A DNA stretch of 8,343 nt from Bacteriovoracaceae bacterium (GTDB lineage: Bacteria; Bdellovibrionota; Bacteriovoracia; Bacteriovoracales; Bacteriovoracaceae), in the NCBI GenBank assembly GCA_007116425.1, contig SKIL01000364.1:1-8343 (forward strand), given 5' to 3'. The notes under the pieces are model-generated. The model saw only the letters and a list, made by a program, of their open reading frames with translations. It did not search any database and was not told the DNA's origin. Positions within the stretch are counted from its first letter, which is position 1, and every line of letters begins with the position of its first letter. Made by a program: the position numbers and the translations under genes. This document shows positions 1 to 6,674 of this stretch, in pieces.

Positions 1-1
1 G

Positions 2-337
2 TATCAGTGGCTTTCACGCCATTTTAATAATAAATATTTTTCTTATGATTCTGAGGACTTACTTGAGAATAAGTCTCAAGCTGTTGAAAAATTAAATGAT
101 CTTCTTTCTGAAAAAATTATAAAGAAATGCTCGAGCTGTGGGGCCAAGCTTGAGGATGAGCATAAATTTCCAATATGTGAAAATTGCTTTAAGCAGCGCA
201 GATTTGGTGGTAGACGAAGACCTTCAAATAAAAGTAATGCAAAAGCGAGTGGTGGAAATCGGCGACCTCGAGGTGGAGAGGGAGAAAAGCCGAAATTTAA
301 GGCCAAGCGAAAGAGACGCAGGAGTAGCAGACGGTGA
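2..337 (+). CDS. Suv3-like superfamily 2 RNA helicase, C-terminal end (5' partial)
   Basis: Only the last 111 codons are in the window; the reading frame is open from base 2 to the TGA at 335-337. The first residues (YQWLSRHF, then an acidic helix reaching LLSEKI) resemble the C-terminal region of Suv3/SUPV3L1-type ATP-dependent RNA helicases, where a WLSxRF-like segment precedes a short helical end. A C4 zinc-binding motif follows, CxxC-x12-CxxC (window residues 43, 46, 59 and 62). The protein ends in a tail of about 45 residues very rich in Arg, Lys and Gly, which probably binds RNA. Suv3 proteins unwind RNA and, in mitochondria, feed it to a degradosome; Suv3-like genes also occur in several Proteobacteria and predatory bacteria. 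The helicase motor lies upstream of the window, so the family call rests on a short stretch. The zinc motif and basic tail are seen directly. The stop overlaps the next gene's start, implying translational coupling. Confidence 0.6.
   Translation, partial: YQWLSRHFNNKYFSYDSEDLLENKSQAVEKLNDLLSEKIIKKCSSCGAKLEDEHKFPICENCFKQRRFGGRRRPSNKSNAKASGGNRRPRGGEGEKPKFKAKRKRRRSSRR
320..324 (+). promoter_or_regulatory. Ribosome binding site for the DUF455 gene
   Basis: AGGAG lies nine bases upstream of the GTG at 334, inside the helicase reading frame. It is the strongest Shine-Dalgarno match nearby and supports the GTG rather than the ATG at 391 as the start. The GTG overlaps the helicase TGA in the arrangement GTGA. 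Confidence 0.6.
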
Positions 338-1182
338 ATATATGTGAGTACGCTCATTTGATTCTTTTTTCAGAAGATCTTGAGAGTAAGATGTTATCAC
401 CTTCACTTGTAAATAACTTTGAGTTTAATGAGCGCTGTAAAATTGATGAAGTTCCAGATATGCCAGCTCGTGCTCATCGAATAAGCTTTTCAGATAAACG
501 ACCTAAATTTCCAAGTGTCGAATCTTTTAATCAAGTAGAAAATAGGGCCAAAGCTCTTCATTTTTTTGCCAATCATGAATTGCTTGCGATTGAGATGATG
601 GCATGTGCAATTCTATTATTTCAAGTTGAGGGTGATGAGGGAAAAAAGTTTAGACGCGGACTTCTTGCAACAATCGCTGATGAGCAAAAGCATTTTCGCT
701 TATATCAGGGACGAATGATGGAGTGGGGAGTCTCCTTTGGCGATTTCTATCTGAATGACTTTTTTTGGAAGCAAATGAAAAAAGTTGAAACACCTGAGCA
801 ATTCTACGCTGTGGTCGCATTAACTTTTGAGTCTGCAAATCTTGACTTTGCTCTTTACTATAAAAATGTTTTTGATTCTATCGGTGATGAGAGAACATCA
901 ACAATTATGCAGACAGTTTTGGACGATGAAATTTCTCACGTGAAAATGGGGCATAAGTGGATTAACCAAGCTTTTAGTGAGAGTGATAAAAATCTATGGG
1001 ATATTTATCGTGAGCTCTTACCTGAAAAACTATCACCTGCAAGGGCCAAGGGAATGATTTTCAATCAAGATGGTCGAATGAGGGCGGGACTGGACGATAG
1101 TTATATTTCGGGGTTAAAAAATTACGAAGATCCATTTGCTGTAGTTAATAGAAAGAGCAAAGAAAGCGATGAGTCCCTATAA
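334..1182 (+). CDS. DUF455-family ferritin-like di-metal protein
   Basis: A 282-residue protein matching the DUF455 (PF04305) ferritin-like pattern along its whole length. Visible hallmarks are an N-terminal segment ending in MPARAH, HELLAIEMMA (81-90), FRRGLLATIADEQKHFRLY (106-124), FESANLDF (165-172) and DDEISHVKMGHKW (197-209). Two ExxH motifs (E117/H120 and E199/H202) together with E87 and E166 form the carboxylate/histidine set expected of a four-helix-bundle diiron or dimanganese site. I infer a soluble cytoplasmic oxidoreductase; the reaction is not known for this family, and tRNA-modifying MiaE is only a distant structural analogue. The GTG start is chosen because AGGAG lies nine bases upstream and family similarity begins within the first ten residues. 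The gene overlaps the helicase stop by four bases and the next gene by 14, so it sits inside a coupled operon. Confidence 0.85.
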   Translation: MNICEYAHLILFSEDLESKMLSPSLVNNFEFNERCKIDEVPDMPARAHRISFSDKRPKFPSVESFNQVENRAKALHFFANHELLAIEMMACAILLFQVEGDEGKKFRRGLLATIADEQKHFRLYQGRMMEWGVSFGDFYLNDFFWKQMKKVETPEQFYAVVALTFESANLDFALYYKNVFDSIGDERTSTIMQTVLDDEISHVKMGHKWINQAFSESDKNLWDIYRELLPEKLSPARAKGMIFNQDGRMRAGLDDSYISGLKNYEDPFAVVNRKSKESDESL

Positions 1183-2305
1183 AGCAATTTATGACTTTGA
1201 ACAGTCCCTCCTTTTAGATGATAAATTAAAAATAACATTAAATTCTACGCTTGCTAAAAAGCTCGAATTTATCTTTTTCTATCTCTCAAGTGATTCAGAT
1301 CAGATGCTTTCAGAGCATTCTTATTCAGATGAATACTTAAATTATCTTTATGATATTTGGGGAATATGTGGACGAGAAAAGTTGGCCATGAGTTCTGATC
1401 TCGATATGCCTTCTTGGTGGATCAAAAATTGTGACCTTGAGTTTGAAAGAAAGATTAATTCAAAAAAAGAGTTAGCATTATTTTGTCGTAGATATGGACA
1501 TGACTCTGAGTTTCCTTTCTTAATTCCAGGAGTCGACGACATTGGTGTGATTGAACAAACTGTGAGGGAATTGCAATTTAACAAATGGATTATTAAACAT
1601 GAGTACGGGCATTCTGGAAAGTGGATTAGAGTTTTTAAAAAAACAAAACTGCTAGAACATCTGTATGAAATTGATTTGAGTGGTTGCATTATCGAACCGT
1701 ATGTAAAAAGAGTTCGGGATTACGGAATACTTATAAATCAAAATGGATATAAGATTTATCATTCTTACTCATATAAGAACGGTGGCTTTTGTGGAGCAGT
1801 CTACAACTATAAAGACTCTAACGATAGAGAGCTTCTGAAGACTAAGTTCCATCTTAAAAAAATGAGATCTGATATCAAAGAATATTTTGAGTATGATAAG
1901 TTTCAAAAGGGGAAGAAAGAAAAAATTCAGCTTGATTGCTTTGATTACGTCAATGAAAGTGGCCAAATAAAAACACGTATCTTATGTGAACTGAACCATC
2001 GGCATACGATGGTTGATTTGATGTGGTTTGCAAACAATTATAAGAAAAACGCGATCGGAACAGAGTATTTTTCCGGACTATTTTTATTGTCTTTTAAGGG
2101 TGAATTTCCATCGTTCGAAATTATCTATAATCAAGTAACTAAGTCAAACAATGAGGAGTCAATGGCCTTCCCTTTGTGTGATGGGGCATATGGCGTTTTA
2201 TTCGTTTGGCTTGCTTCATCGAAAAAATCTATTCTTTTCCAAAAGTTGAAGGATGTTGTTGGGAATATCCAGGCCAAAGACATAAGCTCAATAATATTAG
2301 ATTAA
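1169..2305 (+). CDS. Divergent ATP-grasp-like protein of unknown substrate
   Basis: A 378-residue protein with features of the ATP-grasp ligase fold. The segment WIIKHEYGHSGKWIRVF (140-156) has a lysine (K143) followed by a Gly/Ser loop, as in the ATP-binding lid. EPYVKRVRDYGI (176-187) fits the hinge strand that contacts adenine. ELNHRH (274-279) matches the ExNxR-type metal-binding motif, with D256/D259 upstream as a possible partner. The first ~100 residues have no domain I recognise and may be the substrate-binding N-domain; the last ~80 are also unassigned. No signal peptide or membrane segment is seen. ATP-grasp enzymes join a carboxylate to an amine or thiol through an acyl-phosphate; the substrate here cannot be read from sequence. 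The ATG lies 14 bases inside the DUF455 gene with only a weak AGAAAG site before it, so translation probably relies on coupling. Ordinary RimK-like and D-Ala-D-Ala ligase signatures are not evident. Confidence 0.65.
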   Translation: MSPYKAIYDFEQSLLLDDKLKITLNSTLAKKLEFIFFYLSSDSDQMLSEHSYSDEYLNYLYDIWGICGREKLAMSSDLDMPSWWIKNCDLEFERKINSKKELALFCRRYGHDSEFPFLIPGVDDIGVIEQTVRELQFNKWIIKHEYGHSGKWIRVFKKTKLLEHLYEIDLSGCIIEPYVKRVRDYGILINQNGYKIYHSYSYKNGGFCGAVYNYKDSNDRELLKTKFHLKKMRSDIKEYFEYDKFQKGKKEKIQLDCFDYVNESGQIKTRILCELNHRHTMVDLMWFANNYKKNAIGTEYFSGLFLLSFKGEFPSFEIIYNQVTKSNNEESMAFPLCDGAYGVLFVWLASSKKSILFQKLKDVVGNIQAKDISSIILD

Positions 2306-2332
2306 ATTTCATAAGCTCTTAATTTTTCAATT

Positions 2333-2361
2333 TTATCGTCGATAAGTACCTTAAATATAGT
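2333..2361 (+). promoter_or_regulatory. Candidate sigma70-like promoter with small inverted repeat
   Basis: In the 77-base gap, TATAGT at 2356-2361 is a good -10-like hexamer. The -35 position 18 bases upstream (TTATCG) is poor. That -35 position overlaps a perfect 5-base inverted repeat, TTATC-GTC-GATAA (2333-2345), which could be a small operator or chance in AT-rich DNA. This would drive the acidic membrane protein gene at 2383. I see no clear Shine-Dalgarno before that ATG. Confidence 0.25.
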
Positions 2362-2382
2362 AATTAATAATATGGTTTAATC

Positions 2383-3465
2383 ATGTTTGATGATCTTTTA
2401 AAGAAATTAAGACCACACCTTGAAAAGTTACAGTCGCTTATACCCTTATCAAAAAAATCAAAAAGTGATGAAGAAGATGAGGATGAAGAGGATGAAGGGG
2501 ACGAAGATACCGCTAACTTTGAAGAGGAAACAGATGTTCGAGAAAGCGGTCTTGATGACTTAGAGGGAGAACTAGTTGATGATGAAGACGATGAAGATGA
2601 CGATGAAGAAGACGATGAAGATGAAGATGAAGATGAAGATGAGAAAGCGGCAAAAGAGAAAAAATCAAAAATAATCAAAATTGTTATTGTTCTTGTTGGT
2701 GTATACCTTTTACTCGAAATTGTTTTTGATACTGATTCAGAGCGTGATTCAGCACCTTCTGTTACACAAGAAGAAGTAAGTGAAGAAGAGTTGAGGCAAA
2801 GGGCTATTGAGGCAAGAAGGCAGGCACAAGAGCGGCAGGCTCAAGAACAAGAGCAAGAGCAAGAGAAAGAACTTGAAGTTGTAGGCACTCTACCAGAGGC
2901 TGATCTTGATGAATCAACAGATTATGTAGAAGAGTTGAATGGTGTAACAGGTGTTGATGATATGATTTCTGATACTACTGAATCAGAAGTTGACGATTTT
3001 GACAGTTTTGATGATTTTACTGGTTTTGACGACTTTCAAGATGTTCAAGTTGAAGATGATTTTGTAGATATCGAACTTGAAACTGAAGAAGCCCCTCTTA
3101 TGCTTGGTGAAACTCGTGTCGAAGGCGAAACAGTTGGAGAGACATCTGCACGTATTGATTTAGAAGATGATAGAGATTCACTTCTGTCAAGAATTGAACC
3201 TACCGAGCCAAAAGTGAGAGAGTACGTTGAGCCTCCAAGTTATGACCGGTTGGGTCGGGGACTTGTATATAATTGCTCAGGACGACATTGGGCCTGTGTT
3301 GATAGAGAGAGCTACTTTAAATGTCGGGATAATAAACTTTGGGCGCAACAAGAAGAAGAGCAAAAAGAATGTTATCCAGTAGCTGTATATGCAACTGAAG
3401 AAGACTGCAGAATTGTTCAAGCATATAACGTTAATACGAGTGAGCCGACAGACTTTTGTGATTAA
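2383..3465 (+). CDS. Highly acidic single-pass membrane protein with six-Cys C-terminal domain, unknown function
   Basis: I do not recognise a family for this 360-residue protein, but the layout is clear. Residues 1-28 form a basic, amphipathic start (LLKKLRPHLEKLQ). Residues 29-88 are almost all Asp and Glu. A KEKKSK cluster (91-96) leads into one hydrophobic helix at about 97-115. The positive-inside rule predicts a cytoplasmic N-terminus and a periplasmic C-terminus. Residues 128-165 are a charged Glu/Gln/Arg-rich probable coiled coil, and 204-230 hold repeated DDF/FDDF motifs in an acidic stretch. The end (about 285-360) is a compact domain with six cysteines at 298, 305, 314, 330, 342 and 359, plus aromatics, suggesting three disulphides in the periplasm. 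There is no N-terminal signal peptide, so the internal helix would act as the anchor. The gene is flanked by gaps of 77 and 106 bases and is probably its own transcription unit. An envelope-spanning or surface-attachment role is speculation. Confidence 0.75.
   Translation: MFDDLLKKLRPHLEKLQSLIPLSKKSKSDEEDEDEEDEGDEDTANFEEETDVRESGLDDLEGELVDDEDDEDDDEEDDEDEDEDEDEKAAKEKKSKIIKIVIVLVGVYLLLEIVFDTDSERDSAPSVTQEEVSEEELRQRAIEARRQAQERQAQEQEQEQEKELEVVGTLPEADLDESTDYVEELNGVTGVDDMISDTTESEVDDFDSFDDFTGFDDFQDVQVEDDFVDIELETEEAPLMLGETRVEGETVGETSARIDLEDDRDSLLSRIEPTEPKVREYVEPPSYDRLGRGLVYNCSGRHWACVDRESYFKCRDNKLWAQQEEEQKECYPVAVYATEEDCRIVQAYNVNTSEPTDFCD
2614..2643 (+). repeat. Hexanucleotide microsatellite (GATGAA)4-GATGAG
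   Basis: Four perfect GATGAA units and a fifth ending in G encode Asp-Glu repeats within the acidic stretch of the membrane protein. Looser GAT/GAC-GAA codon repeats extend upstream to about 2467. Because the unit is six bases, slippage would lengthen or shorten the acidic tract by two residues without a frameshift. Confidence 0.85.
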
Positions 3466-3479
3466 CAGTTTTAGTCAGG

Positions 3480-3509
3480 TTTACTTTGCGGCAAAAATAC
3501 CCTTATAGA
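3480..3509 (+). promoter_or_regulatory. Candidate promoter for the chemotaxis operon
   Basis: In the 106-base gap before cheA, TTTACT (3480-3485) and TATAGA (3504-3509) are separated by 18 bases. Each matches four of six positions of the sigma70 -35 and -10 consensus. A leader of roughly 55 bases would follow. No sigma28-type or sigma54-type site was recognised, and no hairpin followed by a T-run was seen that would terminate the upstream gene. Confidence 0.3.
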
Positions 3510-3571
3510 AGAAGAGCTCCATTAATCTTATCCTAGTAGATATTAATAAACTTATAAGTGATGGAAAAGAT

Positions 3572-6190
3572 ATGTCCTCTAGCTCAAATACAATCGTTCA
3601 AGAGTTTTTGCTTGAGTCCTTTGAGAATTTAGCCTCAATCGTTGATGAACTCACTAAATTTGAAAAAGATACATCTAATAAAGAATTATTAGATTCAATA
3701 TTTAGAAAAATTCACACACTGAAGGGTTCTGCGAGCTTTTTGGGTTTTAAGAAATTAGAAGAAATCACCCATAATGCTGAAACAGTATTAGACCTCGCGC
3801 GAGAGGGAAAATATAAAGTTGAGTCTATGACCATTGATACGTTATTAGACTCACTGGACTCTTGTTTGGAAATCATCAAGAATGTCGAAAAAATGGGAGT
3901 CGAGTGTGATAAAGAATACTCCCATATAAATTTCAAAATTTTAGGCTTACTCGAAAAAACCAAATTAAATGTTAATGAGGTTATATCTGAAGATCAAATC
4001 TATGACGCTTCAGCTGAAGATGTTGAAGACGCTACAGAGGTCGTAGATACATCCCCACCTGTAAAAAAGAATGAAGTAAATGAACGATTTGAAAAAGAGG
4101 CTTCTGAACTGAAGGAGGCCGGTTCTTTAAAAGATAGTGTCGTTCGAGTAAATGTAAACTTACTTGATAAGATTATGAATTGTGTTGGGGAATTAGTATT
4201 AAATAGAAATCAAATATTACAGTTTTCTAATAATTCAGAAAGTTCAGAACTAAATCGCCTCGCTCAGGAGCTTAATGGAATCACTACAGAACTTCAAACA
4301 GATATTATGACAACTCGAATGCAGCCTGTAGGGACTGTTGTGAGTAAGTTTGAAAGAATTGTTAGAGATCTCTCTCGAAAGCAAAATAAAAATATAAAAT
4401 TAAAAATTTATGGCAGCGAAACGGAACTTGATAAAACACTTTTGGATGCGATAAGGGATCCGTTAACTCATTTGGTAAGAAATGCTGTAGATCATGGAAT
4501 AGAAAAAACAGAGGATCGAGTTTCAAAGGGAAAATCAGAAGAAGGATTAATTCAGCTAAAGTCTTATCACGAGGGAGGACAAGTAACTATTGAAATTACG
4601 GATGATGGTGGTGGAATTGATCCAGAAAAGATTAAGGCCAAAGCTATTGAGAAAGGAATTATTACTGCCGAGAGTGCAGCTAAAATGAGTGAAAAAGATA
4701 GCTTTCAGCTAATCTTTGCCGCAGGATTTTCAACCGCAGCGGCCGTTACAGACATCTCCGGGCGTGGCGTTGGAATGGACGTTGTCAAAACAAATATTGA
4801 AAAAGTTGGTGGATCTGTTGATATTGATTCAACTGTAAATGTTGGGACTGTTTTAAAACTAAAAATCCCATTAACGCTCGCTATCGTACCGGCCTTAATG
4901 GTCGTGACCGCAGGTGACGTGTTTGCAATACCTCAAGCAAACTTAGTAGAGCTCGTAAGGTTAGAGGAAGATAAAGTTAAGACCAGTGTTGAATCAGTAC
5001 ATGGGGTTGAATTTATACGTCTTAGAGGAAGCTTGATTCCAATATTTAGGCTTGATAAAAGTCTAAATCTAACCAGTGGAAATACAGATAATGGCGTAAA
5101 TATTGTCATTTTGAATGCAGAAGGATTTGTATACGGCATAATTGTCGATGAGATTATAGATACGCAGGAAATTGTTGTTAAACCTTTAAGTCAGATGTTG
5201 AAGAAAATCTCTCTTTTTGCAGGTGCAACTATTCTTGGAGATGGAAAAGTTGCACTTATCGTTGATGCTTTAGGCTTTTATCACAGTGCAAATCAATCTG
5301 CGGGTGGCGATAGTCAAAATATGCGTAATGCTGAACAAATTAATGAGCAAGGTTTGAAAACTCTAGAAGGGGAAGAAGTTCTACTTTTTACATTAGAAGA
5401 TGAAAGGGTTTATGGAATTCCGCTTTGTCTAATTAATCGCTTAGAAGAATTTAGTCTTAGTTCAATAGAGTGGAGTGGAGATCAACCTCTTGTGCAATAT
5501 CGAGGAAAGGCCATGCCACTTGTCGATTTAGAAAAGACTCTTGAAATAAATAAAAAGTCTCGTCTTTATTTAACTGATAATACATCAGGAGTTCTTCCAT
5601 GTGTTGTATTTGAACACTCTGGGAATTGTGTTGGATTTATTGTTTCTAAGATTAATGATATAGCATTTTCAAGCGTAGATATATCAACAGATACAGTCGA
5701 TCAAAAAGGGTTCTTTGGAACGACTTTTATAGATGGAAGAACAATTACGATTTTGGATAGTCATGCAATATTAATGGCCCAAAAATTTGGATCGAAGTTA
5801 TTTTCAGCGAGTAAGCACGATGCCTCAAAAAAAAGGATATTGCTAGCAGAAGACTCAGCACTGTATCAACGTGTTGAAGTTGATATCTTAGAGCAAAGTG
5901 GATATCACGTTACATTAGTTGAAAATGGTAGTGATGCCTATGATAAATTAAGCCATGAAGAATTTGATTTACTGATCACAGATATCGAAATGCCGATTAT
6001 GAATGGCTATGAATTATGTGAAAAGGTTAGAAGTACTGAGACAAAGTCTTGGAAAGATATCCCTATTATCGCTCTAACAACGAGAGTTTCAAGTAAGGAT
6101 TTAGAGAAAGGTGAAGAGGTTGGTCTGAACGGACATCTGAAAAAATTGGATAGAGCAAAATTAATTACTGAAGTCAAAAAATATATATAG
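3572..6190 (+). CDS. cheA: Hybrid chemotaxis histidine kinase CheA with two CheW-like domains and a receiver
   Basis: An 872-residue cytoplasmic kinase. The N-terminal HPt domain (about 5-110) has the phospho-accepting His48 in HTLKGSASFLGF. A linker of about 55 acidic residues follows with no recognisable P2 domain. The dimerisation helices (about 187-260) contain GELVLNRNQ and TTRMQPV. The ATPase domain (about 265-432) shows the N box HLVRNAVDHG (300-309), G1 DDGGGID (344-350), F-type AAGFSTA (383-389) and G2 SGRGVGMDVV (396-405). A CheW-like P5 domain (about 435-572) and a second, more divergent CheW-like domain (about 598-735) follow, then a receiver (755-872) with acidic pair E760/D761, phospho-acceptor D804, T836/T837 and K858. 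It would autophosphorylate at His48 using ATP and pass phosphate to its own receiver, CheB or an unlinked CheY. A weak GGAAAAG site precedes the ATG. It heads an operon with cheW and cheB. The architecture differs from enteric CheA and is closer to FrzE/CheA-CheY hybrids. Confidence 0.95.
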   Translation: MSSSSNTIVQEFLLESFENLASIVDELTKFEKDTSNKELLDSIFRKIHTLKGSASFLGFKKLEEITHNAETVLDLAREGKYKVESMTIDTLLDSLDSCLEIIKNVEKMGVECDKEYSHINFKILGLLEKTKLNVNEVISEDQIYDASAEDVEDATEVVDTSPPVKKNEVNERFEKEASELKEAGSLKDSVVRVNVNLLDKIMNCVGELVLNRNQILQFSNNSESSELNRLAQELNGITTELQTDIMTTRMQPVGTVVSKFERIVRDLSRKQNKNIKLKIYGSETELDKTLLDAIRDPLTHLVRNAVDHGIEKTEDRVSKGKSEEGLIQLKSYHEGGQVTIEITDDGGGIDPEKIKAKAIEKGIITAESAAKMSEKDSFQLIFAAGFSTAAAVTDISGRGVGMDVVKTNIEKVGGSVDIDSTVNVGTVLKLKIPLTLAIVPALMVVTAGDVFAIPQANLVELVRLEEDKVKTSVESVHGVEFIRLRGSLIPIFRLDKSLNLTSGNTDNGVNIVILNAEGFVYGIIVDEIIDTQEIVVKPLSQMLKKISLFAGATILGDGKVALIVDALGFYHSANQSAGGDSQNMRNAEQINEQGLKTLEGEEVLLFTLEDERVYGIPLCLINRLEEFSLSSIEWSGDQPLVQYRGKAMPLVDLEKTLEINKKSRLYLTDNTSGVLPCVVFEHSGNCVGFIVSKINDIAFSSVDISTDTVDQKGFFGTTFIDGRTITILDSHAILMAQKFGSKLFSASKHDASKKRILLAEDSALYQRVEVDILEQSGYHVTLVENGSDAYDKLSHEEFDLLITDIEMPIMNGYELCEKVRSTETKSWKDIPIIALTTRVSSKDLEKGEEVGLNGHLKKLDRAKLITEVKKYI

Positions 6191-6195
6191 GTGAG
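6189..6195 (+). promoter_or_regulatory. Ribosome binding site that decides the cheW start
   Basis: AGGTGAG spans the last two bases of the cheA TAG and the GTG at 6191. It sits four bases before the ATG at 6200. The GTG itself has only AT-rich sequence upstream and is part of this site, so ATG 6200 is the better start. Confidence 0.5.
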
Positions 6196-6199
6196 TTAT

Positions 6200-6661
6200 A
6201 TGGATAATAATTCAGGCCAAAAAAGTGGTCAAAATCATCAGCTTTGTGGTTTTAAAATTGGCGATGCATATTATGCAGTTCCAGTGCTCGAAGTGCAAGA
6301 GCTGATAAAACCACAAAGAATGACACAGGTGCCTTTGTCTCCTCCTTTTGTTCGAGGGTTAATTAACCTGAGAGGTCAAATCGTAACGACAATAAGTCTT
6401 CGGAGAATGTTTGGAATTGACGAAGAAGACCCTGAAGAACATATGAATATTATTATTCGCAACAAAGACTCTCTGTATTCATTAATCGTCGATGAGATAA
6501 TGGATGTGATGGACTTAGAAGAGTCTATATTTGAATCAGCGCCAAAGACTATCAATGAAAAAATAAGAAAATACATTAAAGGTGTTTATAAGTTGGATGG
6601 AAAAATTCTTGTTCTTCTAGATTTAGCGATTATTTTGAATGAAGCACACACTGACGAATGA
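6200..6661 (+). CDS. cheW: Chemotaxis coupling protein CheW
   Basis: A 153-residue single-domain CheW, the usual family length. It begins with CGFKIGDAYYAVPVLEVQEL (16-35), the typical first beta-barrel strands. VRGLINLRGQIVT (51-63) is the conserved RGxxxxRG(Q/K) segment that contacts receptors and the kinase P5 domain. SLIVDEIMDV (94-103) and KLDGKILVLLDL (131-142) complete the signature. It is a cytoplasmic adaptor linking chemoreceptor tips to CheA in signalling arrays. The frame could begin three codons earlier at a GTG (6191) directly after the cheA stop; ATG 6200 is preferred because of the AGGTGAG before it. It lies nine bases after cheA and 13 bases before cheB, so co-transcription and balanced synthesis with both partners are likely. 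Confidence 0.95.
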   Translation: MDNNSGQKSGQNHQLCGFKIGDAYYAVPVLEVQELIKPQRMTQVPLSPPFVRGLINLRGQIVTTISLRRMFGIDEEDPEEHMNIIIRNKDSLYSLIVDEIMDVMDLEESIFESAPKTINEKIRKYIKGVYKLDGKILVLLDLAIILNEAHTDE

Positions 6662-6665
6662 GGAA
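6659..6665 (+). promoter_or_regulatory. Ribosome binding site for cheB
   Basis: TGAGGAA overlaps the cheW stop codon TGA and lies nine bases upstream of the ATG at 6675. Ribosomes ending cheW would cover the site, favouring coupled translation. Confidence 0.6.
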
Positions 6666-6674
6666 TGTATTTGA

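Noticed and set aside
76..406. Minus-strand and alternative-frame open frames over the first gene (76-357, 224-406, 138-347)
   Set aside because: They overlap the helicase tail and the DUF455 start, which have recognisable motifs. Their products show only composition effects of the Arg-rich coding DNA.
1348..1689. Minus-strand 113-codon open frame opposite the ATP-grasp-like gene
   Set aside because: It has no recognisable domain and lies wholly within a longer gene with ATP-grasp motifs.
2364..2678. Minus-strand 104-codon frame encoding a long poly-serine protein
   Set aside because: It is the reverse complement of the Asp/Glu codon repeats in the + strand membrane protein gene. The serine run follows from GAT/GAA/GAC/GAG repeats and there is no independent start signal.
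3483..3500. TTTGC-G-GCAAA hairpin as a terminator after the acidic-protein gene
   Set aside because: The loop would be a single base, the stem is only five pairs, and no T-run follows.
6191..6199. GTG at 6191 as the cheW start
   Set aside because: It lies inside the AGGTGAG ribosome site that fits ATG 6200, and it lacks its own Shine-Dalgarno. The added residues fall outside the CheW domain. It is not fully excluded.
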